Below are positions 40,571-50,064 of a stretch of 64,000 nucleotides of DNA, in pieces. The notes below the pieces were generated by a model. It ran no database searches. It saw only the letters and a program-made list of their open reading frames with translations, and was not told the origin of the DNA. Positions within the stretch are counted from its first letter, which is position 1; every line of letters begins with the position of its first letter. The stretch comes from Ruminiclostridium josui JCM 17888 (GTDB lineage: Bacteria; Bacillota; Clostridia; Acetivibrionales; DSM-1351): positions 806,001 through 870,000 of the forward strand of contig NZ_JAGE01000002.1 in the NCBI RefSeq assembly GCF_000526495.1, written 5' to 3'. Made by a program: the position numbers and the translations under genes.

Positions 40571-40960
40571 TTAAAATGTTCTAAATGCGTTTGGAAGTAA
40601 ATCTCCAAGCCTTATTTTTTTATATTCACCATTTTTTTTAGTACAGATTAATTCCATATCATCATCTGCAAATTCAGCCATTACTTGCCTGCAAATACCG
40701 CAGGGATATATGTAATCCTCGTCATCACTGGCTATAGCGATTTTATCAATCTTTATTCTGCCCTCTTCTGAAACAGCCTTAAATATTGCAGTTCTTTCAG
40801 CACAGTTTGTTGCGCCAAAAGAAGCTATTTCAACATTACAGCCAGTATATACTTTTCCTGAGGCTGTTAATAGTGCAGCCCCCACCCTGAATTTAGAATA
40901 AGGGACATAGGCTGTATCCATGGCCTTTCTTGCACAAGATGCTAGCTCCATATCATTCAT
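40571..40960 (-). CDS. cdd: cytidine deaminase
   Basis: Zinc enzyme of pyrimidine salvage. Ligands and catalytic Glu in TNCAERTAIF near residue 53 and PCGICRQVMAEF near 88; substrate loop GCNVEIASFG. 129 residues, the short tetrameric type. Between dgkA and era. Confidence 0.96.
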   Translation of the reverse strand: MNDMELASCARKAMDTAYVPYSKFRVGAALLTASGKVYTGCNVEIASFGATNCAERTAIFKAVSEEGRIKIDKIAIASDDEDYIYPCGICRQVMAEFADDDMELICTKKNGEYKKIRLGDLLPNAFRTF

Positions 40961-40976
40961 CTTGATGCCTCCTTTT

Positions 40977-41366
40977 TTATTTATAACAATATGCTAGTAA
41001 CATACTTAATTTATGTATAACTTTATCCCACAAAATAAGTAATCCTATTACAATACTAAAAATTGCCGATACAAATACTGCACCTGCCGAAACGTCTTTA
41101 ATTATCTTTGCTTTTGGGTGGTATACATCAACTATTATGTTAACTACAACTTCTACAGCTGTATTAATCAATTCGAAGCAAATTACCATTGCTATTGTAA
41201 GGCATAGAATAGTAAACTCAATTTTGCTAACCCTAACCCACAAGGACAGTAATATTACAATAGTCCCTATTGCCAAATGAATTTTCATGTTTCTTTCATT
41301 TACAATAGTATACCAAATACCTTGAAAAGCATTATTAAAGCTCTCTATAGGATTTCTGTTTTTCAT
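40977..41366 (-). CDS. dgkA: DgkA family undecaprenol / diacylglycerol kinase
   Basis: Small three-helix membrane kinase; in Gram-positives the substrate is undecaprenol. Signature CFELINTAVEVVVNIIVD near residue 70 and AKIIKDVSAGAVFVSAIFS. GAGGAG lies a few bases before the ATG at 41366; a TTG at 41378 inside that site is a poorer choice. 129 residues. Just downstream of ybeY. Confidence 0.94.
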   Translation of the reverse strand: MKNRNPIESFNNAFQGIWYTIVNERNMKIHLAIGTIVILLSLWVRVSKIEFTILCLTIAMVICFELINTAVEVVVNIIVDVYHPKAKIIKDVSAGAVFVSAIFSIVIGLLILWDKVIHKLSMLLAYCYK

Positions 41367-41374
41367 AGCACTCC

Positions 41375-41860
41375 TCAATCTCTAGGAAGTCCAATCTCCT
41401 TTAAAATATCCTCTTGTTTTTTAAACATTACCTCTTCCTCAGTCTTTTCCATATGATCATATCCTAAAAGGTGAAAACAGGAATGGGCAGTAAGAAAAGC
41501 CATCTCTCTTTCAAAACTGTGGCCGTAGGCTTCCGCCTGTCTCATGGCAGTTTCAGCAGAAATAATAATATCTCCCAGAATCAACTCTCCCATTTCAAGG
41601 TCATAGTCCCCTTCATCAGATATAAGCTTACCATCTTTAAAATCTACCATAGGGAAAGAAAGAACATCTGTAGATTTATCTATATTCCTATGTTCTTTGT
41701 TTATATCTCTTATCTCCTCGTCATCTACAATTAAAACACTTATTTCGTAATCTTTCTCAAGCTTCTCTGACTTCATACACAGTTCTATTGTTTTTTCTAT
41801 AAGTCTTTCTATTTTTTTGTCTAATATGACTTTGTCCTGCTCATTTTCAATTATTATCAA
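41375..41860 (-). CDS. ybeY: endoribonuclease YbeY (rRNA maturation)
   Basis: Metal-dependent RNase for 16S 3'-end maturation. The His cluster is TAHSCFHLLGYDH near the C-terminus, with LSFPM and LGDIIISAETAMRQAEAYGH upstream. The longest frame reaches 41929, but GGAGG lies eight bases before a TTG at 41860; this gives 161 residues, the family length, and overlaps the pgpH stop by 14 bases. Confidence 0.95.
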   Translation of the reverse strand: MIIIENEQDKVILDKKIERLIEKTIELCMKSEKLEKDYEISVLIVDDEEIRDINKEHRNIDKSTDVLSFPMVDFKDGKLISDEGDYDLEMGELILGDIIISAETAMRQAEAYGHSFEREMAFLTAHSCFHLLGYDHMEKTEEEVMFKKQEDILKEIGLPRD

Positions 41861-44084
41861 GTTTTTTTCCTCCACCAGTCCTTTTAACTTCCAAATCCTT
41901 TTCCTTATTATACTCTTCCTTTTCCTCAATAAAAATATCCTTTTTCAACGATTCTTTTATTTCAGGATATTGTTCTCTCGCATGGAAATACCCGCTGAGC
42001 ACTCTCATAAAGGAATTCGCTATAGTATCAAGGTCTGAAAGAGTAAGCTGACACATATCCAGTTGACCGTCATCAAGCTTATCCTTGATTATTTTCCTTA
42101 TCAACCCTTCTATTTTCCCTTCCGTTTTGTCTGTCATTGATCTTACAGCTGCTTCTACCGAATCAGCCAACATAACAACAGCCGCTTCTTTCGTTTGGGG
42201 TCTTGGACCTTCATATCTGAAATTCTCCTGCTTTATTTCTTCCTCTCCCCCAGCTTTCAATGCCCTATGATAAAAGTAAGCTACCAGAGTTGTGCCATGG
42301 TGCTGTTTTATTATATCTCTGATTGCAGTAGGAAGTTTATACTTTATAGCAATATCTACCCCATCCTTGGCATGTGATGTTATGACTAGAGTACTAAGAT
42401 TGGGGGTCATCCTGTCATGAGGGTTTTCGTTCATCTGATTCTCTTTAAAAAAGTCCGGTCTTTTCAACTTTCCAACATCATGAAAATAAGCACCTGCTCT
42501 GGACAATAAAGCATTTCCTCCTATATCCTCCGTAGCTATCTCTGCTAAATTTCCTACCATGAGACTGTGATGATAAGTTCCAGGTGCTTCTATCAGTAAT
42601 CTTTTTAACAACGGATGATTAGGATTAGAAATTTCTAGCAATTTTAATGGCGTTACAATATTAAAAACACTTTCTAAAAATGGCAAGAATCCTATAGTAA
42701 GTACCATTGATACCAGCCCGTTTAGAAAGACTGCTATGCTGTCAGTTATTATTGTTTGCAGGTCACTTTTGTATATAAAGTTTAGTGCAGTTATAAGCAC
42801 GACATTTATCAACCCAAGCAGTATCCCATTCATGGACAATTTGCTGCGTTGGCTTGCTTTTGTTACAAGAAAAGCAGAAATAACCCCACAAATTAGGCCC
42901 ATAATCAAAAACTTATTGTCGCCCTTAACCATAATAGAAATTCCGACTGTAAGTACACAGTTTATTACAACAGCAAGCTCCATATTTAAAAGTATTGAGA
43001 CCAGCATTGTACCTACAAAAATGGGTATTACAAGACCCTCATAGTATGGATAGAGACATCTGGCCAGAACAAGTATTATAGATACTATTAAGGATAATAA
43101 TAGCAAGTCCTTTCTGTCGTTATATATTTTATTGTTGTATTTTTTTAGAAACACTATAACTAATCCTGCAAGAAATAGAATAGTTGCAAGAATACCTATT
43201 GAAAAAAGATAATCATATTTACTTCTTGTTTCCAGCAAATTTAGCTCTTCAAGAAGCTGCAGCTTATCCTCAGTTACCACATCACCAAAGCTTATAATCC
43301 TTGATTCCTTCTTGATTTTCACAATATTTGCATCATTATTGTAGGCCTCCTGCTGTTTCTTTGCAGTAGCCTCTTCATCTATAACCCTGTTTGGCTTTAA
43401 TATTGCTTTTACAAGCTGATTACCTATGTTTTTTAATTCCTGACTTATTCCCTGTTCACTTTGATAACTGTTTTGCAGCCTATGTATATGAATAGCAAGA
43501 TTGCTTTCAGTTACCTCTTCAGACATAGCATCCGAGACAAGTTGTCGGGTAATCTCTTCAAAATTATCAAGTTCTGTTTCTGAAATTTTGGTTACAAGAT
43601 AATTTATCTGATCTGCTGACAACGGTATATTAAGCTGAGAGACATGCTGTGTAAGGCTATTTATTGCTTCCTCACGGGCCTGTTTCAAATAGACATCATA
43701 ATCCCGGCTGTTTGTACTTACACCAAGCTGTCTTAAATATCTATCAATGCTATCTCTGGCAGATGATACTGCCTTGAAAAAATCATCTTTCTTATAAATA
43801 ACCTCTACAAAAGCTTTTGTATCTTCCTTAGTAACAGGCTCAACACTATCTCTTGCAGAGATTCTATTTTTTTCTGTCAGAACCTCGTTAACCAAATCTC
43901 TAGGTGCAGTAATATCATAAGTAGACACATCCCCTACACTTAATCTGTATTTCTTAGGCAGTGCCCCTGTCTGAATTAATATAAACGAAATCAGTACTGT
44001 AATAATAACAAGAAAAGCACGCTGAAAAGCGAAATTTCTCGTAATCTTTTTCAGCCTGCTATTAGTTTTCTTCTTTTTTATCAT
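41847..44084 (-). CDS. pgpH: 7TM-HD cyclic-di-AMP phosphodiesterase (PgpH/YqfF)
   Basis: An N-terminal extracellular 7TMR-HDED region (~60-300) after one membrane helix, seven membrane helices (~300-480), then a cytoplasmic HD domain with PGTYHHSLMVGNLAE, YFHDVGKLKRPDFF and ITSHAKDGVDIA. Known PgpH proteins hydrolyse c-di-AMP. GGGGG before the ATG at 44084 favours this start over 44138; 745 residues. Between phoH and ybeY, the conserved order. Confidence 0.95.
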   Translation of the reverse strand: MIKKKKTNSRLKKITRNFAFQRAFLVIITVLISFILIQTGALPKKYRLSVGDVSTYDITAPRDLVNEVLTEKNRISARDSVEPVTKEDTKAFVEVIYKKDDFFKAVSSARDSIDRYLRQLGVSTNSRDYDVYLKQAREEAINSLTQHVSQLNIPLSADQINYLVTKISETELDNFEEITRQLVSDAMSEEVTESNLAIHIHRLQNSYQSEQGISQELKNIGNQLVKAILKPNRVIDEEATAKKQQEAYNNDANIVKIKKESRIISFGDVVTEDKLQLLEELNLLETRSKYDYLFSIGILATILFLAGLVIVFLKKYNNKIYNDRKDLLLLSLIVSIILVLARCLYPYYEGLVIPIFVGTMLVSILLNMELAVVINCVLTVGISIMVKGDNKFLIMGLICGVISAFLVTKASQRSKLSMNGILLGLINVVLITALNFIYKSDLQTIITDSIAVFLNGLVSMVLTIGFLPFLESVFNIVTPLKLLEISNPNHPLLKRLLIEAPGTYHHSLMVGNLAEIATEDIGGNALLSRAGAYFHDVGKLKRPDFFKENQMNENPHDRMTPNLSTLVITSHAKDGVDIAIKYKLPTAIRDIIKQHHGTTLVAYFYHRALKAGGEEEIKQENFRYEGPRPQTKEAAVVMLADSVEAAVRSMTDKTEGKIEGLIRKIIKDKLDDGQLDMCQLTLSDLDTIANSFMRVLSGYFHAREQYPEIKESLKKDIFIEEKEEYNKEKDLEVKRTGGGKKLDNN

Positions 44085-44106
44085 TGGCTTTCCCCCGAAT
44101 CCAAGC

Positions 44107-45087
44107 TCACTTTTTGTTTGAATCATGTTTCGAATCATGTTTATCGTATGCGACTATAATCTTTTGCACCAGTTCATGTCTCACAACATCTTTTTCTGTA
44201 AGATTAACAAATGATATTCCATCTATATCCGCAAGTATATTAGTAACCTCTCTGAGGCCTGATTTCTTGTCTCCCGGCAAATCAATCTGTGTAATATCAC
44301 CAGTAATAACTGCCTTTGAATTAAACCCAATTCTTGTGAGAAACATTTTCATCTGTTCAGGAGTTGTATTCTGGGCTTCATCCAATATTATAAATGAATT
44401 GTCCAATGTTCTTCCTCTCATATATGCAAGAGGTGCAATCTCAATCATGCCTCGCTCCAGATACTTTAAATAAAGGTCCGCACCCATAATCTCATATAAC
44501 CCATCATATAAAGGTCTTAAATATGGGTCAACCTTATTCTGTAAATCCCCGGGTAAAAATCCAAGTTTCTCTCCAGCCTCTACTGCCGGCCTTGTCAGGA
44601 TAATCCTGTCAACTTCCTTATTTCTGAATGCCGTTACAGCCATGGCCACAGCCAGAAAAGTTTTTCCAGTCCCGGCAGGACCAATACCAAAGACTATGTC
44701 ATTCTTTTTAATGGCATCAACATAAATCTTTTGACCATGGGTTTTATATTTAATCTGCTTTCCCTTTGCAGTAAGGCAAACATAATCTGTAAGAATCTCA
44801 TCCGCCTTTTCTATCTGTTTCTCATTAGATAAACCTACCAAATACAACACATTTTGCCTAGTAATAGACTGTCCTTGTTTTGCAATGTCAAGAAGCTTGT
44901 TAAGAACCGTTTCCGCCTTGCTTACGCTATCGGACTCGCCACTTATTCTGATAGATGTATCTCGTGTTAAAACTTTTACCTTAAATGCTTCCTCTATAAT
45001 CTTTATGTTTTCATCATAATTACCAAATATATTCATTGCATGTTCAATTTTAAAAAATTCTATACTTCTCTCAGTTATATCCGCCAA
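44107..45087 (-). CDS. phoH: PhoH family ATPase (YqfE/PhoH-like)
   Basis: RNA-associated P-loop ATPase. Walker A FGIGPAGTGKTFLAVAM near residue 133 and Walker B SFIILDEAQNTTPEQM near 229, with an N-terminal KH-like half. The 326 residues are typical. Between yqfD and pgpH; the link to ybeY is conserved across bacteria, consistent with a role in RNA metabolism. Confidence 0.95.
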   Translation of the reverse strand: MADITERSIEFFKIEHAMNIFGNYDENIKIIEEAFKVKVLTRDTSIRISGESDSVSKAETVLNKLLDIAKQGQSITRQNVLYLVGLSNEKQIEKADEILTDYVCLTAKGKQIKYKTHGQKIYVDAIKKNDIVFGIGPAGTGKTFLAVAMAVTAFRNKEVDRIILTRPAVEAGEKLGFLPGDLQNKVDPYLRPLYDGLYEIMGADLYLKYLERGMIEIAPLAYMRGRTLDNSFIILDEAQNTTPEQMKMFLTRIGFNSKAVITGDITQIDLPGDKKSGLREVTNILADIDGISFVNLTEKDVVRHELVQKIIVAYDKHDSKHDSNKK

Positions 45088-45093
45088 ATATAA

Positions 45094-46290
45094 TTAGCCT
45101 CCTATCATCTGTGTAACTCCAATTTCTTCTATACATTCTACCATCACCGTGGCAATTATCTTACCATCATCATTTTCGGTATAATATACATTCTTTTTAG
45201 CTATTTCTGCTCCTTGCGGTATCTGTTCCTGTACTTGTTTATACGCCTTTTCGGCTGCTAGTTGTTTTGCGCTGTCAATATCAAGGTTCTCCTGTATCAA
45301 TTCGTACTCATAGTATTTATCAACAACCCATTCCACTGGTAAAGCAAGATTCTTGCCTAAACAAAGTCTCTTTTTTACCTCTACATGTTCAGAATTATTA
45401 TATGGAATTTTTCTATGAAATAATTTGAATTTTTTTGTAAAAAAAACAAGAGAGTACCTATCTTTCTCAAAACCCGTTCTTTTTGTTTTAACAAGGGTTT
45501 GCTCCACCTGACTGCTGGCTTCATACCATGTCCTGGCTTTTACTGAGCCCATTGAGTGCACCATAAGCGGAGGAGCTTCAGGATTTTTTACGTTCTCTAT
45601 TGTTCCGGTAACAAGCAGCTGGCCTTTTGTTACTGTATCACCAATTTTAACTGTTTCAAGGCCTTCTTTAGCTACTATTGAGTATATAACACCATCCTTT
45701 GCTGCAACCAAATCGCATGGTAAATTTTTATCTATTAAATCCGGAGGTTTTACCCTTTCAGAAACATTAACAAAAACCCTTGTCCCCCGAACTGAAACAC
45801 TAATCCTTGAGAGATCATTTATCCCAAGCATTATGTTATCTACTACGTTATCAGGATTTATGCTAAACTTTAACGCTCCGGGCTTTATTCCGTTCTCAGA
45901 CAGCTTCTCTAATATAACTTCTGTGGCAACCTTGTCATTTCCGGTAACCGACACATCCCATATAAATGAGGATATTATGAAAAAAGTAATTATACATACA
46001 GCTGAACCGATAATAAATGCCTTTCGGTTTTTGTATTTATATATTAAAAAGGGAAGACCCTTTTTACTGTTAATATGTACTCTGCACCGGGATTTCTTTG
46101 CAACAGGCCTTAGCCTTCTAAAATCTTCTATGCTGATTTTCATAGCCAGCTTGCTACTGCTAATCCATTTTATATTCCATAGTCTAATCTGCCGATGGGT
46201 ACATATATTAATAAATTTTTCCAAAAAATATCCTTCGACTATTATAATAACATATCCAAGTATATAATTCCACAACCTCCAAATTAACAT
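45094..46290 (-). CDS. yqfD: sporulation protein YqfD
   Basis: Conserved endospore-former membrane protein (sigma-E regulon in Bacillus; known as SpoIV-like). One membrane helix at ~90-112, followed by an extracellular region with NDLSRISVSVRGTRVFVNVS (POTRA/FtsQ-like) and a C-terminal tail. The 398 residues match. Six bases upstream of phoH, 32 bases after yqfC. Confidence 0.92.
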   Translation of the reverse strand: MLIWRLWNYILGYVIIIVEGYFLEKFINICTHRQIRLWNIKWISSSKLAMKISIEDFRRLRPVAKKSRCRVHINSKKGLPFLIYKYKNRKAFIIGSAVCIITFFIISSFIWDVSVTGNDKVATEVILEKLSENGIKPGALKFSINPDNVVDNIMLGINDLSRISVSVRGTRVFVNVSERVKPPDLIDKNLPCDLVAAKDGVIYSIVAKEGLETVKIGDTVTKGQLLVTGTIENVKNPEAPPLMVHSMGSVKARTWYEASSQVEQTLVKTKRTGFEKDRYSLVFFTKKFKLFHRKIPYNNSEHVEVKKRLCLGKNLALPVEWVVDKYYEYELIQENLDIDSAKQLAAEKAYKQVQEQIPQGAEIAKKNVYYTENDDGKIIATVMVECIEEIGVTQMIGG

Positions 46291-46322
46291 TTTCGTTACC
46301 CCCGTATTTCCCCTTGAAGTAA

Positions 46323-46664
46323 TTACTTTAGGAATTCAAGTGACAGTATGTTTCCGTATACCATAATATTCTCTGCAGTAATTTCTTTAATATAAATATC
46401 AGTTCCTGTTAATTTAATAATCCCGGACGTAGTATTCACACGTATTACTCCTTCCCCATACTCTACTATTCCTTTATAGTTTTCGATAATAACATCCCCG
46501 TTGCCCAGCATAACAAGTTTAGGCATATTTAAAACAATCTCTTTAGGTAACTCAAGCATCTCAGTAATTTTTTCTCTTAAAGTAGATTTATTACTTTTTA
46601 CCGAAGGAGTTTTTATTCTTTTATTATTTTTGCTTTTAGCTGCTGACCTCATTCTCCCCGCCAT
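46323..46664 (-). CDS. yqfC: sporulation protein YqfC
   Basis: Small YabP/YqfC-fold protein of spore formers: LELPKEIVLNMPKLVMLGNG, then ENYKGIVEYGEGVIRVNT. Start ATG at 46664, six bases after GAGGG; a TTG two codons further upstream is possible. About 113 residues, with a basic N-terminal extension compared with Bacillus. Paired with yqfD as always. Confidence 0.9.
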   Translation of the reverse strand: MAGRMRSAAKSKNNKRIKTPSVKSNKSTLREKITEMLELPKEIVLNMPKLVMLGNGDVIIENYKGIVEYGEGVIRVNTTSGIIKLTGTDIYIKEITAENIMVYGNILSLEFLK

Positions 46665-46682
46665 ATCCAACCCTCTAATCGT

Positions 46683-47612
46683 TTAATTTGCCAAATCCTG
46701 AACATTACCGAATTCATAGCCTTGTTCCCGGGCACCTTTGATAATCATACCCAAAGCATCTGCATTATCTTTCGACACCGCGTGAAGCAACATAATCTCA
46801 CCATTATGAAGATTACGCATTACTACTTTATATGTATATTCAGGACCTCTTACCTTATCCCTGTACCAGTCATCATATGCAAAACTCCAGAAAAGGTTGC
46901 AATATCCAAGCTTACTTGTAATACTCAGTGTACGTTCACTGTATTCCCCCTTTGGTGGTCTTAGAAAATTCATTTTTGCACCAAATTTTTCTGTAAATGC
47001 ACGCTCCAGCCCCACCACTTCCTCTTCGATTTGAGCATCACTTTTTTCTGGGAGGCTTGGGTGATGTATTGTATGGTTTCCAACAGTATGTCCTTCCTCA
47101 ACCATCCTACGTACTAAATCCTGATGCTCTTTGAGATACGGACCAGTTATAAAAAAAGCTGCCTTTACATTATTATCCCTGAGTGTATCAAGAATTTGCG
47201 CTGTATATCCATTTTCATAACCTTCATCAAATGTAAGATAAATTATCTTTTTATTTACATCTCCAAGATATTTAGCTCCATATTTTGAAAGCAGCTCAGG
47301 AGTTCCCGGATCAGCTCTTGGTATTTGGTTATTTGGCTGTCTCGCCATTCCCCAGCATCTTTTTTTATCGTTTGGATAGGAGCTTTTATCGGCTACTTTT
47401 CCTTCTGTAGATAAGCTATTTCCTTCAACAAGCCTTCCTGTCAGCTCAGTAGAAAAATCAACTTTGCTACTGCTTGAAGTGTATACCCCTTCAATATCAG
47501 AAAACTCGGAATAAGAATTTAAATCCCTATGTTTCTTTATTATAAAAAATGCAAAAATCAAAGTAACGCACACTATCAAAGTCATTATGGTAATCGCCTT
47601 ATTTTTTTTCAA
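46683..47612 (-). CDS. pdaA: polysaccharide deacetylase, PdaA-like (spore cortex delta-lactam synthesis)
   Basis: NodB-fold deacetylase. One N-terminal membrane helix, then the family block YLTFDEGYENGYT (PdaA-type, in place of TFDDG), HTVGNHTIHHPSLP metal motif and FLRPPKGEYSE. PdaA removes acetyl from MurNAc on the way to muramic delta-lactam. GGAGG before a TTG at 47612 supports this start over 47669; 309 residues. Upstream of yqfC, consistent with a sporulation role. Confidence 0.88.
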   Translation of the reverse strand: MKKNKAITIMTLIVCVTLIFAFFIIKKHRDLNSYSEFSDIEGVYTSSSSKVDFSTELTGRLVEGNSLSTEGKVADKSSYPNDKKRCWGMARQPNNQIPRADPGTPELLSKYGAKYLGDVNKKIIYLTFDEGYENGYTAQILDTLRDNNVKAAFFITGPYLKEHQDLVRRMVEEGHTVGNHTIHHPSLPEKSDAQIEEEVVGLERAFTEKFGAKMNFLRPPKGEYSERTLSITSKLGYCNLFWSFAYDDWYRDKVRGPEYTYKVVMRNLHNGEIMLLHAVSKDNADALGMIIKGAREQGYEFGNVQDLAN

Positions 47613-47723
47613 TCTTATTACCTCCGTCATCACAGTTATGTAAAAATCTGAAATAAAAATGTTTCTCATATATTTATATATAGTTCGTCTACCTTTTTAG
47701 AACAACTTTTACCTATAACAAAA

Positions 47724-47766
47724 AAATCCTCAAAGAAGTGAGTTATATCACTCTCTAAGGATTCTT
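47724..47766 (-). terminator. terminator after the DUF881 pair
   Basis: On the minus strand AATCCTTAGAGAGTGATATA pairs with CTCACTTCTTTGAGGATT, followed by a T-run, ~20 bases past the second DUF881 stop. It separates these genes from pdaA. Confidence 0.82.
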
Positions 47767-47784
47767 ACAATACAAATTTTATGT

Positions 47785-48489
47785 TTATTTGGTGTTTTCC
47801 ACTACTTTAAGTTTATCTGTTTTTATTAACTCTTCACCTATTGGAGGAATTTCAATATTATCTGATTTCTGAACACTGACATCTACAAATACTTTAATTT
47901 GCTCAAAAACCCCTCCTACCATATTTAATGCATTAACTGCGTCATCAGGATCTACTATAGCCTTTATTACATATGGTGGAAGTACATGCCTGCCATTAAC
48001 ATTTATGTATCCACCAGCCCCTCTGACTTCACTAGTATCAATTATTCTTTGGTCATTTATTGAAAGTGCCTGGGCATCTGTAGCTCTCAGTTCATTTAAT
48101 ACAAACAAAAGATCATCATCTTCCACACTTAAAGCATCGTCCTTGCTGAAGGTAACAATAACCCCTCTGCCTTTAACTTTGGTTAATCCTGCAACAGTTT
48201 TCAGCTTTTGTATTTCATCTGACAAAAGTTTTAGATTTTCATCTGAGTTACCTCTTGCATTCTCAAACTTAGATAATTGAGTTTGTAATTCATTAAGCTT
48301 CGCTCTTAAATTCTCATTATTTTTCTGCTCATTCAGTATTTTTACCACCAGATCATCTTTCTTCTGATTTTCCAATGTCATTACCTTTGCATTATTTCGT
48401 ATACTTTGAAACTGCCATGACAGCGCAAGTCCAAGAATTACACAAACTACCGCTATGGATATGTTTCTACTTCTCCTTTTTGTTTTCAT
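47785..48489 (-). CDS. DUF881 family protein, second copy
   Basis: 234 residues: one N-terminal membrane helix (~9-26), coiled coil (~35-95), then the DUF881 fold with GRGVIVTFSKDDALSVEDDD and NELRATDAQALSINDQRI. Its start overlaps the end of the first copy by 23 bases. The Bacillus relatives YlxW/YlxX are in the division-gene region; function unclear. Confidence 0.9.
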   Translation of the reverse strand: MKTKRRSRNISIAVVCVILGLALSWQFQSIRNNAKVMTLENQKKDDLVVKILNEQKNNENLRAKLNELQTQLSKFENARGNSDENLKLLSDEIQKLKTVAGLTKVKGRGVIVTFSKDDALSVEDDDLLFVLNELRATDAQALSINDQRIIDTSEVRGAGGYINVNGRHVLPPYVIKAIVDPDDAVNALNMVGGVFEQIKVFVDVSVQKSDNIEIPPIGEELIKTDKLKVVENTK

Positions 48490-49198
48490 TATCTACTACC
48501 TCCAGCTTGGAAATCAATCCATTGATGTCATTCATGAATTTTGGTATAACAATGTTATTTTTCTGTTCTACAGTAACACGCTTTTTATATTGTATAAGTC
48601 CGCTTACTACGTTACTGTTCTTTATTGCAGAGTATAATTTACCAGGATCACCAATAGCCTTTATTTCAAAAGGAACTGCATACCTGTTTTTATTTATTTT
48701 TATGGTAGGGCCTGTGCAAATCTGCTCACTAGTTGCAATAAGCCTTTCATCATTTATTGCTATGGCCTGTGCTCCGGCAACTCTCAAATCATTTATAATA
48801 CCATAAATCTCGTAATCGTGAATTATATAATTCATTTGACTTTCGGGGTCAGGATTTTCTGCATCATTTAAGGTTATAACTATACCATCCCCGGTCACAT
48901 CCGTTAATCCTGATATAAATTTAAGGTAATCCAGCTCACTTTTCAAGCTGTTACTAGAATTCGTTCCTGGAGAAGCTTTTAGAAAATCTTCCTTTTTTTG
49001 TTCCAGTTCTGCTATCTGTGCCTTATACTGCTCTCCTTCTTTAACTCTTGTATCCAGTTGACTTTTTAACCTGTTATAATCAAGTGTAAGAGCAGATTGT
49101 TTTTGCATGCTAACTGTACTTCTTATCTGTACTGTAACTAGCATACCCAAAATGGCAAATATGATAAATAGAATAATAAAATTGTCTTTTACCTTCAT
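48467..49198 (-). CDS. DUF881 family protein, first copy
   Basis: 243 residues with the same plan as its neighbour: membrane helix (~7-25), coiled coil (~35-75), then GDGIVITLNDAENPDPESQM and INDLRVAGAQAIAINDERLI. Tandem DUF881 genes of similar length suggest paralogues acting together at the membrane. First gene of this unit; the promoter must be in 49199-49310. Confidence 0.9.
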   Translation of the reverse strand: MKVKDNFIILFIIFAILGMLVTVQIRSTVSMQKQSALTLDYNRLKSQLDTRVKEGEQYKAQIAELEQKKEDFLKASPGTNSSNSLKSELDYLKFISGLTDVTGDGIVITLNDAENPDPESQMNYIIHDYEIYGIINDLRVAGAQAIAINDERLIATSEQICTGPTIKINKNRYAVPFEIKAIGDPGKLYSAIKNSNVVSGLIQYKKRVTVEQKNNIVIPKFMNDINGLISKLEVVDNENKKEK

Positions 49199-49312
49199 TA
49201 TAGCCTCTTTTGTATACTTATTATTTCTCCTTGGTTTCCTATTATATAATTTTACTTTTTATAAACAGTTTTTTCAAGGAAAAACATTTTTACTTATTTT
49301 TTAAGTTTTTCA

Positions 49313-49342
49313 TTGACAAAATTATATAGTCTATTGTATACT
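49313..49342 (+). promoter_or_regulatory. promoter of tRNA-Trp
   Basis: TTGACA, 18 bases, TATACT; the expected start is a few bases before the tRNA at 49355. Confidence 0.75.
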
Positions 49343-49354
49343 AATATTCGTCTT

Positions 49355-49430
49355 AGGGGAGTAGCGCAATTGGTAGAGTAGCGGTCTCCAAAACCGTCGG
49401 CTGCGGGTTCAAGTCCTGTCTCCCCTGCCA
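49355..49430 (+). tRNA. tRNA-Trp (anticodon CCA)
   Basis: Acceptor arms AGGGGAG and CTCCCCT pair fully, then G and encoded CCA. D-loop has TTGGTAGAG, T-arm GCGGGTTCAAGTCCTGTC. The anticodon loop CTCCAAA sits on CGGT/ACCG, giving anticodon CCA. An accessory region begins right after it, and tRNA 3' ends are common integration sites. Confidence 0.96.
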
Positions 49431-49469
49431 AAGAAAAGCTTAGAGCCATAATGGTTCTAGGCTTTTCTT
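49431..49469 (+). terminator. terminator after tRNA-Trp
   Basis: AAGAAAAGC...TTAGAGCC pairs with GGTTCTAG...GCTTTTCTT around a short loop, starting immediately after the CCA end. Confidence 0.85.
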
Positions 49470-49501
49470 ATGTTTAATAATCAGTTAACATAATTTTTTA
49501 T

Positions 49502-49520
49502 GGGTACTATTTGGGTACTA
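49502..49520. repeat. tandem GGGTACTA direct repeat
   Basis: GGGTACTA occurs twice, 11 bases apart. Repeated GGTAC(T/C) words of this kind are often seen at the 3' end of tyrosine integrase genes next to tRNA genes; on the minus strand a short open tail (…STQIVPI…) crosses it. Possible integrase or attachment-site scar; weak. Confidence 0.35.
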
Positions 49521-49607
49521 ACCATATTTTTGACGAACTCAAACCGCCTCACATTTGCAAAGTTACTGCCTTATTTTGTTTTAGTCCCCATCATAATTTT
49601 AGCTGTA

Positions 49608-49943
49608 TCATTGTAATATATGGGGAATATTTCCTATATCACGATAACAATTTGAAATCATAGTCCACACGGATTTATAGCCTGTTCTTAAACCCGGTAA
49701 TACACCAATCAGGATCCCAAAAAACAAAATTGCATATGTTATAACCAGCCAGAGGAATAAGTAGCTTTTGAGTTTTTCAGGTTTATCTGTCGCGAACTCT
49801 TTTTCTATAATCTCCTTGACCTTGGCATTCAAATAAGCCTTGTGTATTGCATCGAGTAAGGAATATACTGCATCATTTGGTATGGTACTGTTTAAGCTGT
49901 TCCTGATAGAAATTATAAATTGTTCCTGTCCAGCTAGCCATAG
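49608..49943 (-). pseudogene. 5'-truncated membrane protein gene
   Basis: The frame is open from a stop at 49944-49946 to a stop at 49608. The only plausible start, a TTG at 49832 with AAGG upstream, gives 74 residues with one membrane helix (FLWLVITYAILFFGILIG) after a basic N-terminus. But coding-like sequence (AGQEQFIISIRNSLNSTIP and onward) continues upstream in the same frame without a start, suggesting the 5' end is lost. Family not recognised. Confidence 0.45.
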
Positions 49944-50030
49944 TTACCTATACATCAAAAACAAACATAAATCCTCTTGATTTGTGGTAAGTATCGAAAC
50001 GGATAGAATATCACTAATCTTTTAAAATAA

Positions 50031-50053
50031 GGAAGCAGAATTGATCTGCTTCC
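50031..50053 (-). terminator. terminator after the HTH gene
   Basis: GGAAGCAGA and TCTGCTTCC form a 9-bp stem with a 5-base loop, followed on the minus strand by TTATTTT, 11 bases past the HTH stop. Confidence 0.82.
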
Positions 50054-50064
50054 TAGTTGATAAA

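Noticed and set aside
48467-49198. DUF881 pair as a recent exact duplication
   Set aside because: The two proteins share layout and short motifs only; sequences differ throughout, so the duplication is old.
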